Below, in pieces: positions 52,954 through 64,000 of a stretch of 64,000 bases of DNA; the first letter of the stretch is position 1, and every line of letters begins with the position of its first letter. The DNA is from Pratylenchus scribneri. Taxonomy: Eukaryota > Nematoda > Chromadorea > Rhabditida > Pratylenchidae. The notes beneath the pieces were generated by a model that was not told the origin of the DNA, did not search any database, and worked only from the letters and a program-made list of their open reading frames with translations. The position numbers and the translations under genes are program-made. Where the stretch lies: assembly GCA_030063045.1 (NCBI GenBank), contig JAQSEB010000028.1, positions 62,001 through 126,000 of the forward strand, written 5' to 3'.

Positions 52954-55575
52954 ATGGCGGCCTCCTCTCTCTATGATGAATTTGTGGTTGTTGCGGAAGA
53001 GGAGTGGAAAATTCATTGCGGTTAGTTTTTTTTTGTTAAAATGAATAATAATTTTAAAAATTAGATAAGAAAGAAACGAACACCAAATTTTCCACCCGAA
53101 TTGGCAATTATGAATGGTCAGGATTTTCCATTATTTTTAAAATTAAAGAACACTTTTCAGGCATTGTACGTTCAATAACAATTATGAAATTTCTCTTCAA
53201 TGTCAAGAAATGATTGAGGGAATTGTGAAAGAAATGCGCATTGAGGTGTATTTGTATTTTTTGCAAAACAATCAATATTGTCGTGCGAAATCAAACAAAT
53301 ACTCATACTTAGAAGAACGGACTTTGTTGAAAGGAACTTCCGCCAAATGGTCCTACCGTGCATTAGCTTGTCATCAACAGTAGATCTAATTCTTGTATTA
53401 AATAATCTCATTCCAATTTTAAGAATTTTATTGACCATCCGAATTTTGAAGGATCGTTCCCAATTGTAAGCAAAATGGAATCGGAAAATTTATTTGCATA
53501 ATTTTCAGACCAATCTTCACTGCACCAAATTCTGTGGGCAATTTTTCCAGCGACATGAAATTGCGTATTGGCGAACAAATTTACTATGTCAATAAACAGG
53601 TAAAATCAAACAATTTTTTTATTTTAATTAGGGTTGCGCCCCCGATAGTCGGGGGCAGGATTGTCGGGGTTAGCAGTGTCGGGGTCGGGGTTGGCACTTT
53701 TTATCGGGGTCGGTCGGGGCCCCGATCAACCCCGACTTTTTTTAGAAATTTTTTTTACATCAAAAATGGTCAACAAATTAAAAATTTTAGTGAAAAATGG
53801 CTTCACAGCGAAAAATTTTGCCCAAAAATGGAAACTTTTAGCCCATAATTGGAAAAATTTTGCCCAAAAATTGAAACATTTAATTGATAATTTGAAAAAT
53901 TTAGCTTAAATAGAGAAAAAATTACTAAAAATGGACATGCAAAGGAAAATTTGACCAAAAAATTGAAAAACATGGTCCGAATATGAAAAAATTTGATTAA
54001 AAATATCAGCGCAACAGAAAATTCGGTTTAAAATGGTAAAAATTTGGCTCATAAATAGCTAATTTGGCCAAAAAAAAGATAGCCGCGCAGCGAAAAATTT
54101 AACCAAATTAACCAAATATTGCCGCGAAACGTAAAATTTTTACCGAAAATTTAAAAATCCTACAAAAATCTGTTCAAAATTTTCTTACCGTAATCAATTT
54201 TCATTGAAAAATCCAATAATATGGGGTGCTTGTCACCCCCGATAACCGCCGACCCCGATAGCGTCGGGGTCGGGGATTGTCGGGGTTAGCACTATCGGGG
54301 TCGGGGTCGAGGGTGGACGGTCAAAATGTCGTCGGTTGGGATCGGGGCCCCGACCCCGACAAGTCTGGGGCGCAACCCTAATTTTGATGGATGATAAGTT
54401 ATTAAAATATACTTGGATAAATATCAAAAACAAACTATGTTGTTTAATAATTTTGCTGGCTTTATAAGCTGTTTAAGTATCCTAAGTTTGAAATAAATTA
54501 AATATTTTTCAGTTGCTGAGCATGTTTTCACCAGTTTTTGACCGAATGTTCAACGGGGATTACAAAGAATCGAAGCAAGAGGAGATCGAATTGAAAGTGG
54601 AAGGATTGGCAAATCCAAAAGTATTCGAGGTGAGTTTTGGGGAAGAAGAAAGAGATAGTAAAAAGGGCAAACGTAAAGAAGTGTGGTCCCGCCGGAGTTT
54701 GATTTTAAAAATAATTAAATACCATCCGAAAAAGATTATTATAAAAATATATTCAAGGATTTCTGGCTCTTCTTTCGCCCTCCTGGTCAAATTAAAGTTT
54801 TGCCGAATAGTGAGTTTTATATAAATTTAATTAATAATTAATTAAAAAATGAAGGCCAAAATGTTGCTGATTTGTTGACTTTGGCCCAATATTTTCAAGT
54901 GGATTTACTGAAGAAGAAGTGTGAACGCCATTTGGCAGTGTGTTGGGAAATGGATATTGTGGAAAATGTTTTGTTGGCCAAAAAGTTCGGACTCAAGGAT
55001 TTGCAGGTAGATGATGGGTAATGAATATGGAGCGGATTTATATTAATATCAAATTTTTTCGACTTAAAATAACTTGAAAACAACGAATAATTTGTTTTTA
55101 TCAATTTGTTTTTATTGATTTTCATGAAAGTTTTATGTCAATATTAATCAATATTTTGAGATTTTTGAAAAAAAATTAACGAATTAGTTTTGACTTTTTT
55201 TTTGAAAATTATATCCACTGTCTATCTAAAAAATTGCATATTTCGTAAATAAAATTTTAAAATTTTCAGAAAAAAAATCAAAGTTTGAATAATTTGTGAT
55301 TGTAAGTAACAGCGTAAAATTTTTTGAAATTTTTGATAAATAGAATAATTTTAAGCAAATTTTTTTTGTCAATATTACATCAATATTTTGCCGATTTATG
55401 TAAATTATATCAATATTTTAACAATTTATGCCAATATTTTATGCCTCGCCACTAGTAATGAAAATATTGGAGGAAATTATCGGATGAATTTAAGGCTAAA
55501 TTGGTCAAAGAATGTGCTACATTGGAGGATTGTCAACGAATTTGCATGGTATTGTTGGATGCTCCAGAACAATGA
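52954..55575 (+). CDS. MATH-BTB domain protein (301 aa)
   Basis: Nine exons (52954-53020, 53065-53116, 53161-53379, 53424-53465, 53509-53599, 54513-54629, 54758-54809, 54855-55017, 55473-55575) keep phase for 302 codons. The N-terminal half is MATH-like, with FSTRIGNYEW, YEISLQCQEMIEGIVKEM and LLTIRIL as its last strand. The BTB part runs MKLRIGEQIYYVNKQLLSM, FSPVFDRMFNGDYKES, EEIELKVEG, LPNSQNVADLLTLAQYFQVD, LLKKKCERHL and a short helical tail (LSDEFKAKLVKECATLEDCQ). Nematode MATH-BTB (bath) proteins are known as CUL3 ubiquitin-ligase adaptors; here MATH binds substrate and BTB the cullin by analogy. The exon 3 to 4 junction is inferred from phase with a 44-nt intron. Intron 5 contains a hAT-like palindrome. 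Confidence 0.88.
53621..54388. mobile_element. hAT-like GC-rich palindromic element (MATH-BTB intron 5)
   Basis: The element at 53629-54380 (752 bp) begins TAGGGTTGCGCCCC and ends GGGGCGCAACCCTA, with long GTCGGGGTCGGGG-type arms. It is flanked by ATTTTAAT (53621-53628) and ATTTTGAT (54381-54388), an 8-bp target duplication with one mismatch. Eight-base duplications are characteristic of hAT transposons. The AT-rich interior repeats an AAAATTT-x-CCAAAAA-like theme and has no transposase, so it is non-autonomous. Confidence 0.85.
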
Positions 55576-55770
55576 ACGAAAGAAAAGTGAAGAAGCATTA
55601 TAAAATGGAAAATACATAAAATTATTTTGCTTAAAAAGATATGTCCAATTTTGGAGTCCCCAAATGCCATTGGGCATCATTTAATTTGATTTATTTATAA
55701 ATTTCGACATTCATCAAATCTCAATTCTTTTGGCATTTTTCATTTTGATCTTTTATCAATTTTTAAAATG

Positions 55771-55776
55771 AATAAA
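55771..55776 (+). terminator. Poly(A) signal of MATH-BTB gene
   Basis: AATAAA about 200 bases after the stop codon; assigned by position. Confidence 0.4.
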
Positions 55777-57510
55777 TGATATCATAAGAAATGAGTTACT
55801 TATTTACAGCCATTTCAATTTTCAATCAACCCTAATAAAATAGTATCTTCTAAATGACATTTTAACAAATTTAGTTTGTTCCGATTTCCATTAGCCAATA
55901 GCCATTATCGATCTCAGTCTAAATTTTTCCGAATTTACCGCCATTTTGAACATATCCATGGGTGTAATTTTGTCAAAAAAAAATAAAAATCTAAGTTGCT
56001 CAGCAACATTCATAAAGTTGTATAAGTGGTTCTTATTTTTGTCCGCTTTTTCACAAAGGAAAAAGTGAAGGGTTCCACCTATGGTCATCAGGATTAAGTT
56101 TAGGAGGGTAATTCAAAGATAAATTGCGGATAGGATAGGGTGAAAATCAGCTATCCTAAACCTTATCCCTAACACCCAAAAAGGGGGGGGGGGGACCTTC
56201 ACTTTCCCTACTTTTTCATTGAGGAAATAAGTGGACCCAAACGACATAAGTACCCTAAAAATTGCCAAGTAACTTTCGTCCACATCTGGTTCAATTCAGC
56301 CCGCTGATCTATTTCGAATAAGCTATCACATGTCACGATTCTTCCACTACTTGTCTTTTTTGAGGTATGCGTATGCGGATTCTTCAGGATTGCCAAATTA
56401 TGGCGATTCTACAACATTCAATCAGAGTGTGCGACCAATCCTTGCAAAATTTCATATCCATGGGCAAACATTGCACCTTTAAATTATTCCCATTGAATCC
56501 ATTTGATGGATGCTGGAATTCTGTTCATTGAGAGGGCAAATGGTGACTTTAATCTGAAATTCGGATTCCGCAAATCCGAAATTTTCGCGCAAGCAAATCA
56601 TAAAATTTTCCTTCTTTTGTCCATTTCTTAGTGCCATCGATCGCTTCGCATCACTCTTTATTGATTAGATAATTTACCTTCATCGAATGTCATCGATATT
56701 CCATCATAGAATCTCTTTATTTTCTCCACTCTCTCATTCATTCTCGACCCAAACAGGCCGAATGCCTTTTGACCCCGTCAAATTCAATTTAATCCAAATT
56801 TCAAATTATTTTCTCTGCGGTATTTACGGTTTCATTAAATATGGAAATTTTGGTAAAATGGAAAATTTGTAAGTTAATTTTATTTATCTGATTCATTCAA
56901 TTGGTCATAAATATGTGTTTTAATTTTAACATTGATAAAGTTCAATTGTATTTGGTTGGAATCAATTAAAATTTGATAATGTAAAACTGGGCTCACAATC
57001 AGAATTAATTCTGGACTTTGGTCAATTCCTTATTTTTGAGGAAATTATCTTTTTTAGCTTTTTTGTGATTTATTATTTTTACCTTAATAAAAATAACAAG
57101 ACTTTTGCAAATAAAAGGGGCAAATTTCTTCTCAATTTCAACAAAAATAAATTCCTAGTTTGTAGGGAATCCATCCTAGCTAGCTGCTTACTACCTTTAC
57201 TGGATTTCTTTTGCCATTTTTTTGAATCCGAAAGGCACCTTTAGGAGATCACAACCTTAACCTCCATTGTCTATGTCTATTGAAATTTAGAAATAAGCTA
57301 GATAATTAAACTTGAAAGGATTTTTTATTAAGAAAAATGTAAAAAGGCTAAAAGAAAGCGGGGAATAGAAGTGGATCCTTACAGGGAATCATTTAACATT
57401 TAGGGGAATTATTATGGGAAATCTAATCATCTAGTTCCTACAAGGTGATCCTGGCGTTCCTCTTCCCGTTTTTCCATTTATCGCTAGCGGTGGATTTAAA
57501 CTTGAGATAA

Positions 57511-57776
57511 TATTAAATTGTCCAAAAAACACTGAATTTGTCCAAAATCTTTCGTGTCGAAAAATATTATATTTTTGAGGCCATATAACTTTGCCATAAC
57601 TAGGTATTAGGACTCAGGGTTAGGTTTAGGGGCAGGCATGGGATTAGGGGCTATGGGTTTATGGGCTAAGGTATCTTAAAGAAGTTGTCTTGGCCAAGTT
57701 ATATGGCTTCAAAAATATAATATTTTTCGACACGGAAGCTTTTGGACAAATTCAGTATTTTTTGGACAAATTAAAT
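57511..57776. mobile_element. Palindromic element family F
   Basis: Arms of about 85 bp: GTGTCGAAAAATATTATATT with GGCCATATAACTT on the left, and AAGTTATATGGCTTC with AATATAATATTTTTCGACAC on the right. Within each arm ATTTGTCCAAAA occurs twice as a direct repeat. The loop is a G/T/A-rich stretch with TTAGG-like strings. Confidence 0.85.
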
Positions 57777-58591
57777 GACTTCCATTTAAGCTTTAATTGG
57801 CCCTTTATCGCCATTGGGATAAAATGATCCGAAATCCCGGTTTGGGACAAGACATCCCAGCAGCTCCCCGAAAGTGTGTTTATTTGCCCTTTTTCTGTCA
57901 CGGATCACGGCCTATGTGTTATGTGACTTGCTGATCACAGATATATTTTATCAAATGTGATTTGAAAGCAAAAAGAAAATGCAGAGAGAAATGAGGGAAG
58001 CGAACATCCAGCAGGCATTTTGGAAAATAGGGGAAATGCCGGAAAATGGGGCATCGAGAAAGGGGGAGGGAGGAGGGCAGCAACAGGTGATATTGCTGAA
58101 TATAAGAAAATGAAGGAGGAGGGGGGGGGGGGAAGAATGATGAAATGCCACGTCCAATGGCGCCATCGGCCAAGGGAAATGAAGGTCAGGGTGCGGGGGG
58201 ATTGAAGGAGATTTGGTTGGAATACGCACGCGTTTTTAGGCAAAATAGTACGGCTAGTGGCCATTTGCTGAATATAAAGAAGATGGTGGCGCGCGCACGT
58301 TTTCTAGGAAAAATTGCTCGCGCATTTCTACCTATTATTTTTGTGGTACTCACCGTCCTACCCTTCGGCCTCGATTTCCCTCCACTCCCCCAAAATTAAT
58401 CCAGAGGTACAACAGCATTGGATTTTGAGGGTTGGGATTGGAAGGGTACGGAACCAAATTTTAAAGGGGAAATGGCCAAATAAAAAGGGCCACGGAATTC
58501 GGCCATTTTCAGTCCCATCCATTCATTTTCAATTTTCCCTCCCCAAGCAAAAATCACAATTCCTTTCATAAAGAAACTAGTCCCATAGTTA

Positions 58592-61500
58592 ATGGCGATG
58601 AAAGCCCTAAATGTCCTCCCTTTATTTTTCTTGGGTAAGTTTGGAATAAATTATTTTTATTTTATTTGTCCATCAACAGAGGAGCCCAAATTTGACCGGT
58701 TTTAGTAGAGATAAAACAAGGAAACCAAGCGAGATCTCTACTGAGAATCTCGGTTGACTCCCGAACCGAGATCTCGGAAAAAGATCTCATCTAGGTCCGA
58801 TCTCTAGTTTTTGGGAACATTGTGACTATAATTAAGTCAAAATTTAAATTGAATTACTAAAATTCTTCCACCTTCTTATTTTGATCTTGGTTTAAATTTA
58901 GAGGCTAGTTGTAATTTTTATAATTCCTTGGAAGATCCTTCCTCTTATTAGAGATTGGACGAATTCGAATATTTATAAAGAAAAATGAAATGAAATTATT
59001 TTATTCTTTTTAAAGTTGCCTCGGTTTCGGCCATCCCCGGTGAGCATCCTCTTCAAAATGCATTTCATGCTGGTATAAATGCAGGTATAAATGCAGCAAA
59101 AAGTGTGGCTGCTGTGCCATACAACACTTTCAATTCACTTCGAAATTTGGGTGGCGACCACAACAATGAAGTAGCCCATTTGCATAAAAATGAAGATGAC
59201 GATGATCATTCCGGGTATTAATATTATAATTTTTTTAAGTAATTAGCAGAGGTAGAATAAGAAAATTCCTAAAGAAATTCTGCCTTGTTTTTAAGGGAAC
59301 CTTTCTCCGAAATGTTCTCTAGAAATAGTAGTAGTGGAATAGGCATACCCATACCCACCACCTCTTTAATTAATTAAAAATATTTAAAAAATATATAAAA
59401 TTATAAAAATAAATTTTTTCTTATAGAAAAGACTCTCCTCTATTTCTTATGAAAATTTTAAATTTTTGTTTACTTTTAATATTTTAAAAATAATTTTGAT
59501 CACAAGAAAGTTCAGATGGAAGAAGAAATATTTTAAAAATAATAAGCTTAATTTATAATTTTTTAATAATATTTATATTATATAGCAGTTAGTGGGATGA
59601 TTTTCCCGATTTCCGAGGAAAGGGTGTGGAAACCAGGGCTGTGCAGGTGCCGGCACCGGCACGGCACGGCACGTGCCGTGCCGTGCCGGCCTAAGCTCGG
59701 CACGGTCTGAACGGTGCCGTGCCGTGCCGGCCGAAGGCCGGCACGTGCTGGCACAGTGCCGGCACAGACCCATCCGAAGGCGGGAAAAGGCATATAAATA
59801 ATTTTTGGAGCATTAATAATTGAAGAAAATCATTTAATTCATTGTAATAATATGTTTAAATTGAATTTTCATTTGTCAATTTTGGATTTTATTTGCAAAT
59901 TAGAATATATTTTTGAAATTGACATAAAATTTTTTCACTTTTTGATTAAAAAAAAATTTTTTTAAATATGTGCCGGCACCGTGCCAAGCCGGCACGGTAA
60001 AAGTGGTGCCATGCCGTGCCGTGCCGGGTCTCAGCCGGCACCTGCACAGCCCTGGTGGAAACTGGAAATGGGAATCCCTTTATTTCTCCTTTGAAAACTA
60101 ATTAAAATTCCCAGAAATTTTCCCCGGGAAAATTCATTTCCTGGAAAACTTCCCTCGGTCGTCTTTTTCTACTGGACTTACGAGTATGTACTATATGTTT
60201 AATATTTGTATTGAATATATTCATTAAATTTAGATAGGCGAAATAACTTTAACAATATTATAGAAAAAGTTTTATTTGAAAATAAATTTTAATAAAAAAT
60301 TATTATGAATACAGATTTCATCATAAAACGGAGCAGGAACCGGATTCAGAGGAGTTGCCTTCTGAAAGTCGATCTAAAAGCCTAAAGGGATTTATTTTAT
60401 TGACCATCCTTTCCATGGCCAATCTTCAATCTGTATCACTGGGAACTAAATATATCTTTGATTCCTTTGGAAATGGCAATCAAACTGGTCGAATATTTTT
60501 TATTATTTATAATTAAGCCAATTTAATTATATTATATAGCATTTTAAATGAAATGAAAAAAGTAAAATGGATAAAAAATTTAATTTATTTAATAATAAAA
60601 ATTAATTTTCACAAAAATAATTTCTTCTAAAGATGGCCATAGTCAAAGTGTCAATCCGGTGAATAATTTCCATTGTCAATTTCAACCTGTTTATGGCCAA
60701 TATGCATGCGATTTGAAAATTCCGCCACCCTCGCCTGAATATTTGAAAAAATTTGGCATTCCTTCCAATTTGACACTTTTGGCCAACTTTGATGGTCATC
60801 CCAACCAATTGAAACCAATTGCCGACATTGATTTGAGCAGTTGCCCAGCAGAAAATGCGACACATATTCAACATCGATCAGAGAACAATTTAAGAGGTGA
60901 TATTTGTGAATATCCAAAAAATAAAACATTGAAATCTGAGAAACTAAAATAAATTAATTTGCCAATAAAGTCAGTCAAAAGAAATGTTGGGGCCCAGGCT
61001 CAATTTTAAATTTAGCTTTAGGCTGAATTTAGACAAGATATAAAGAAATTTAATTTGACCACTTTTTAACCTCAAAAACTACAACAAAACAAATTCATGT
61101 TTTTGTTATGGCTCTAATTGTTCGACATTCTGTTTTTTTACCTCTAAATTGTCGATTTTTCACTATTATTGAAAAAAATTTTCGGAAAAACATAAAAATT
61201 ATTCTCTGTTAATTAAATTAAATTAATTTATTTTATTTGGCGCCAAACTAAATTAACAATTAAGCAAAAATAGTTTTACAAAAAAAAAGTTGATAAAAAA
61301 ATAAATTTTTTAAAATTTAGCTAGCCGAAAGCATCTTGGATCAAAACATGAAAAACATAATGAAGAAATTGTGTGCAAAAAGGAAATCAAAATCAATGTA
61401 GAACAATTGGAAACATTACAAAACAAAGGAAAAACCAAGCCAATCAGTGTTGAAAAATTGAAAAAATTACAAAATAATGGCACAAATAAGACAATTTCGT

Positions 61501-63719
61501 TGGATGAAATGAGCCAAAACAGAGTGAAAAAGAATTACAACAATAACAATGAGAAAATGGGCCGGGATTGGGGTAAATGGTTTCGGCATTTACTTCAAGC
61601 ACGTACGTTTTTTTTTTGAGTAGCTATTAAATATTGAATAAATTTTTAAATTTAATTAGATTTTGGATGAATATTTTATTCAAAAAAAGGATTGAATAGA
61701 TGTTAGCCTTTTTAATAAAAAATTGGATATTGAAATGCCTTTGATTTAAATTCATAGATTTTAAAATTCCAAAAAATGTAAAAATATCTAAAAATATTTT
61801 TTAAATATTTTTTAAAATTTTTAATTGTTTTTTTTTCAATCAATTTAAAATTTTATAAATTATTTTTTGATTTATTAAATATTAGAATTATATTTTTTTT
61901 ATCTTTTAGTTGACTCTACATAAAGAAAGCCAATAATTTCCTAATAAAGAACTCAATAATTTCAAATTTACCCAAAATTTCCAGCGAAAATGACCAAATT
62001 GACGGTGCAAAATTTCTGTAATTACAAAGCTTGGCCAAATCTGATTTCGGGCGATCCCCGTTTTAGGGGTACGCCACCGGAGAGTTGGAAATTTGTGAAC
62101 ATTCCGCCTAACCAACAACAAACAATTGAGGTGCCATTCGACACAATTGCGTTGAATATGCAATTCCAATTGGATTGTCAGGATGGTGGGACGGGATGCA
62201 CAAGTGCCAGTTGCAATGTGCGCATTTTATTTAATTTATTTTTTTAGAAATTATAAGAAATTTAATATTTATATTCTCAATTTAAAGTGTTTTACATCTA
62301 AGAAATAAGTCAATTTAATCCAAAATTGACAAAAAATTAATTGAAGACTATTATATAATAGTGAATAATCTAGAATCAATTAAAGCAGAATGAAAATGAA
62401 TTTCCATAGGAATTAGGAATCAATCAACAATAGAGAGCGATATAAGGGATTTTATTTTCTCTGGTTTACCATTTACAGGAAGACTATCATCTATTGAAAT
62501 TATATATTATTAATAAAGTAGAGAATGTTATTATATTTACTTAGGGGACATCTCCTAATAATATGCAAGTACAAAAGACTGTGCTTTAACAATTTTCAAT
62601 TTAAAATAAATATAAAGAGCGAAAAATTCTTCTAAATTGATTTTTTAAAGTTTCCAATGCACTTTTAGGCAAAAATCGTCCATTTCTTAATTTGTAATTA
62701 TATCATACATTTTTGATTGATTCTAAATAAATAGAAAAATTCTTTTCAATCAATATCAAAATTTAGGGCAATGTGTGCCCTTTGGGGCAACAAGGGCCAG
62801 GTCCCAAAACCCAAGCCGAATGGACATTGCACGGGGATGGAGGCAAAGATTACTATGATGTTAGCCTGGTGAATGGACAAAATTTGCCGATCCGTATAGA
62901 AGCGGTCGGTGGCATAGATTGTGGCACCATCCCTGGGTGCAGTCTAATCGCCATTGCCGACCAATTGCCAGCCGAAATTGTCGTCAAAGATCCAAAAGGG
63001 GTAAATTTAAATTTAAATTCCTGAAAAAATTGATAAAACCAATTTATCAAAAAGAAAAATTAATCTATCGAATGACTTGAATTTTTGAAGTCCTAAATAA
63101 TGAATTTATTCCAGCAGTAACTTTCCTGCAGAACAATTTTTACATTTTCTCATTGAATGATTCAATCGATTTACGAATATTTCCGCACTTTGAAAAATGC
63201 TTATTAAGGATTTTAAGCTAATTATTTTTGATAATTGTGTATTAATCGGGAGCAGATTTTTTTTTTTTTTTTGAAATTTTATTTTTCATATTTGTTTGTA
63301 AAAAGGTAAAAAATATTATTTTAAGGTTTAGAGAATCTTATTAAAAATAGGGTTAGTGAAAAAATGTGGTCAAAGAAAATAGACAAATACCTTATTTTCT
63401 GCCCATTTTGCAGAATCCTTATTTGGTCAAAGCAATGTGCGATGTGAATCAAGATCCTGAATATTGTTGCACTGGTGCATATAATGTGCCCGGAACATGC
63501 CGCCCCGTCTGGGAGAATGCTGGTGGAAAAGCGAAACCCCTCTACGATATAGAGCATGCGGTGAAAATATTGATTAGAATTTAAGGCTTTATAAAAATAA
63601 TTTTAAAGGCATGCCAGCATCAATATCTGTACGCCTATGATGATGTGGCTGCCACATTTACATGCGATATGAAAGATCAGGCCGAGCCTGAATATTTGAT
63701 TCAATTGTGCAAAATTTGA
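58592..63719 (+). CDS. Thaumatin-like protein with long N-terminal extension (561 aa)
   Basis: Nine exons (58592-58634, 59016-59214, 60315-60487, 60633-60896, 61321-61602, 61985-62217, 62767-63000, 63414-63560, 63609-63719) keep phase for 562 codons. Residues 1-21 (MAMKALNVLPLFFLG then VASVSA) are a signal peptide. The extension (22 to about 320) has an acidic/His stretch (HKNEDDDDHSG), a hydrophobic segment GFILLTILSMANLQSVSL near 101-120, a Cys-bearing block with PVYGQYACDLKIPPPSPEYL, and a Lys/Asn-rich part. The last 240 residues are a thaumatin fold: LTVQNFCNYKAWPNL, AEWTLHG, DYYDVSLVNGQNLPI, PEYCCTGAYNVPGTCRP and YLYAYDDVAATFTC. Nematode thaumatin-like proteins are known and usually about 240 aa; some are linked to immunity. 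The gene is secreted by prediction; its target is unknown. Confidence 0.88.
59626..60062. mobile_element. hAT-like palindromic element (thaumatin gene intron 2)
   Basis: The element at 59634-60054 (421 bp) begins CAGGGCTGTGCAGGTGCCGG and ends with the reverse complement CCGGCACCTGCACAGCCCTG. A perfect 8-bp target duplication GTGGAAAC lies at 59626-59633 and 60055-60062. CAGGG termini plus an 8-bp duplication fit the hAT superfamily. The arms are packed with GGCACGGC/GTGCCGTGCC repeats, and the interior is AT-rich without a transposase. Confidence 0.95.
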
Positions 63720-64000
63720 ATTTGGTGCAATTTGGAAAATATAAATGAATCGGAAAGGGAAACGGGAATTGAAGAAACCAAAATGCATTATCGCATAACA
63801 TTTTTTTTAAACAATTTGGGATCGGGAATATATTTTTAATTTTTGTGGTTTTGACACTGTTATTTTCCATTTTTTTTTGAGAAATTATATCCGGTATCGT
63901 ATCTAAATTAAAATTACTGATTTTGATAAAATCAATTTTGTTAATTTTATGCTATCATTTTGTAAAAATATTTAACTAAAACGAAGATCATCTGCATTCC
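63720..64000. other. 3' flank of thaumatin-like gene
   Basis: AT-rich DNA after the stop codon. Nothing else supported before the window ends. Confidence 0.5.

Larger units (their letters stand above)
55576..58591. other. Spacer between MATH-BTB and thaumatin-like genes
   Basis: No supported gene. Noted items: AATAAA at 55771-55776 for MATH-BTB, a G run near 56180, a palindromic element at 57511-57776, and a GC-rich, G-skewed stretch at 57950-58500 just upstream of the thaumatin-like gene. The short frames in the last stretch are open on both strands. Confidence 0.5.

Noticed and set aside
53172..53469. Frameshift in the MATH part of the MATH-BTB gene
   Set aside because: The apparent frame change at 53380-53423 is explained by a 44-nt GT-AG intron that restores phase with the downstream exons.
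57950..58571. Several short frames upstream of the thaumatin-like gene
   Set aside because: Open on both strands in a G-rich stretch, mutually overlapping, no protein features.

Overview
The window is nuclear DNA of a nematode. It is AT-rich, with many short introns (often 43-60 bases), and about 68-70% A+T is an impression, not a count. The gene set is nematode-like: 7TM serpentine receptors, a MATH-BTB protein, a thaumatin-like protein, mbk-1 and mkk-4 type kinases. A plant-parasitic or other clade IV lineage is possible, but nothing here fixes the genus. I rebuilt exon chains by hand. All spliced models listed below keep a consistent reading phase across every junction, which is the main support for them.

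Layout. 0.2-2.1 kb: an intact 326-aa serpentine receptor gene (minus) with a decayed C-terminal copy beyond its 3' end. 2.5-3.1 kb: a 27-bp tandem array. 3.2-8.2 kb: an EDEM1-type GH47 gene (plus) whose long introns are mostly filled by palindromic MITE-like elements. 8.9-12.8 kb: an MKK4-type MAP kinase kinase (plus). 13.4-17.0 kb: an exon-1 fragment and a nearly complete receptor copy with one in-frame stop (plus). 17.6-21.8 kb: a 13-exon gene for a 568-aa secreted protein of unknown family (minus), with a 41-bp satellite in its second intron. 21.8-25.5 kb: mostly non-coding. 25.6-34.0 kb: a 19-exon DYRK1A/minibrain (mbk-1) gene (minus) carrying a tRNA-Ala(CGC) gene and a second 27-bp array in introns. 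34-46 kb: gene-poor, with a GC-rich, G-skewed block at 43.6-45.5 kb. 46.3-52.0 kb: two tandem 7-exon paralogs of an unrecognised family (minus); one has a 1.23-kb LTR mini-retroelement in an intron. 52.95-55.6 kb: a MATH-BTB gene (plus) with a hAT-like palindrome in an intron. 58.6-63.7 kb: a 561-aa thaumatin-like protein with a long N-terminal extension (plus), again with a hAT-like element in an intron.

Functionally this is a mosaic of unrelated loci: ER quality control (EDEM), stress signalling (MKK4), growth kinase (mbk-1), chemosensation (receptors), probable CUL3 adaptor (MATH-BTB) and secreted products. What links them is structural: at least six families of palindromic elements sit in introns and spacers. 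The most novel items are the unknown tandem gene pair with conserved flanks and a diverged exon 2, the unknown secreted gene, the thaumatin fusion, and the LTR element lacking coding capacity.
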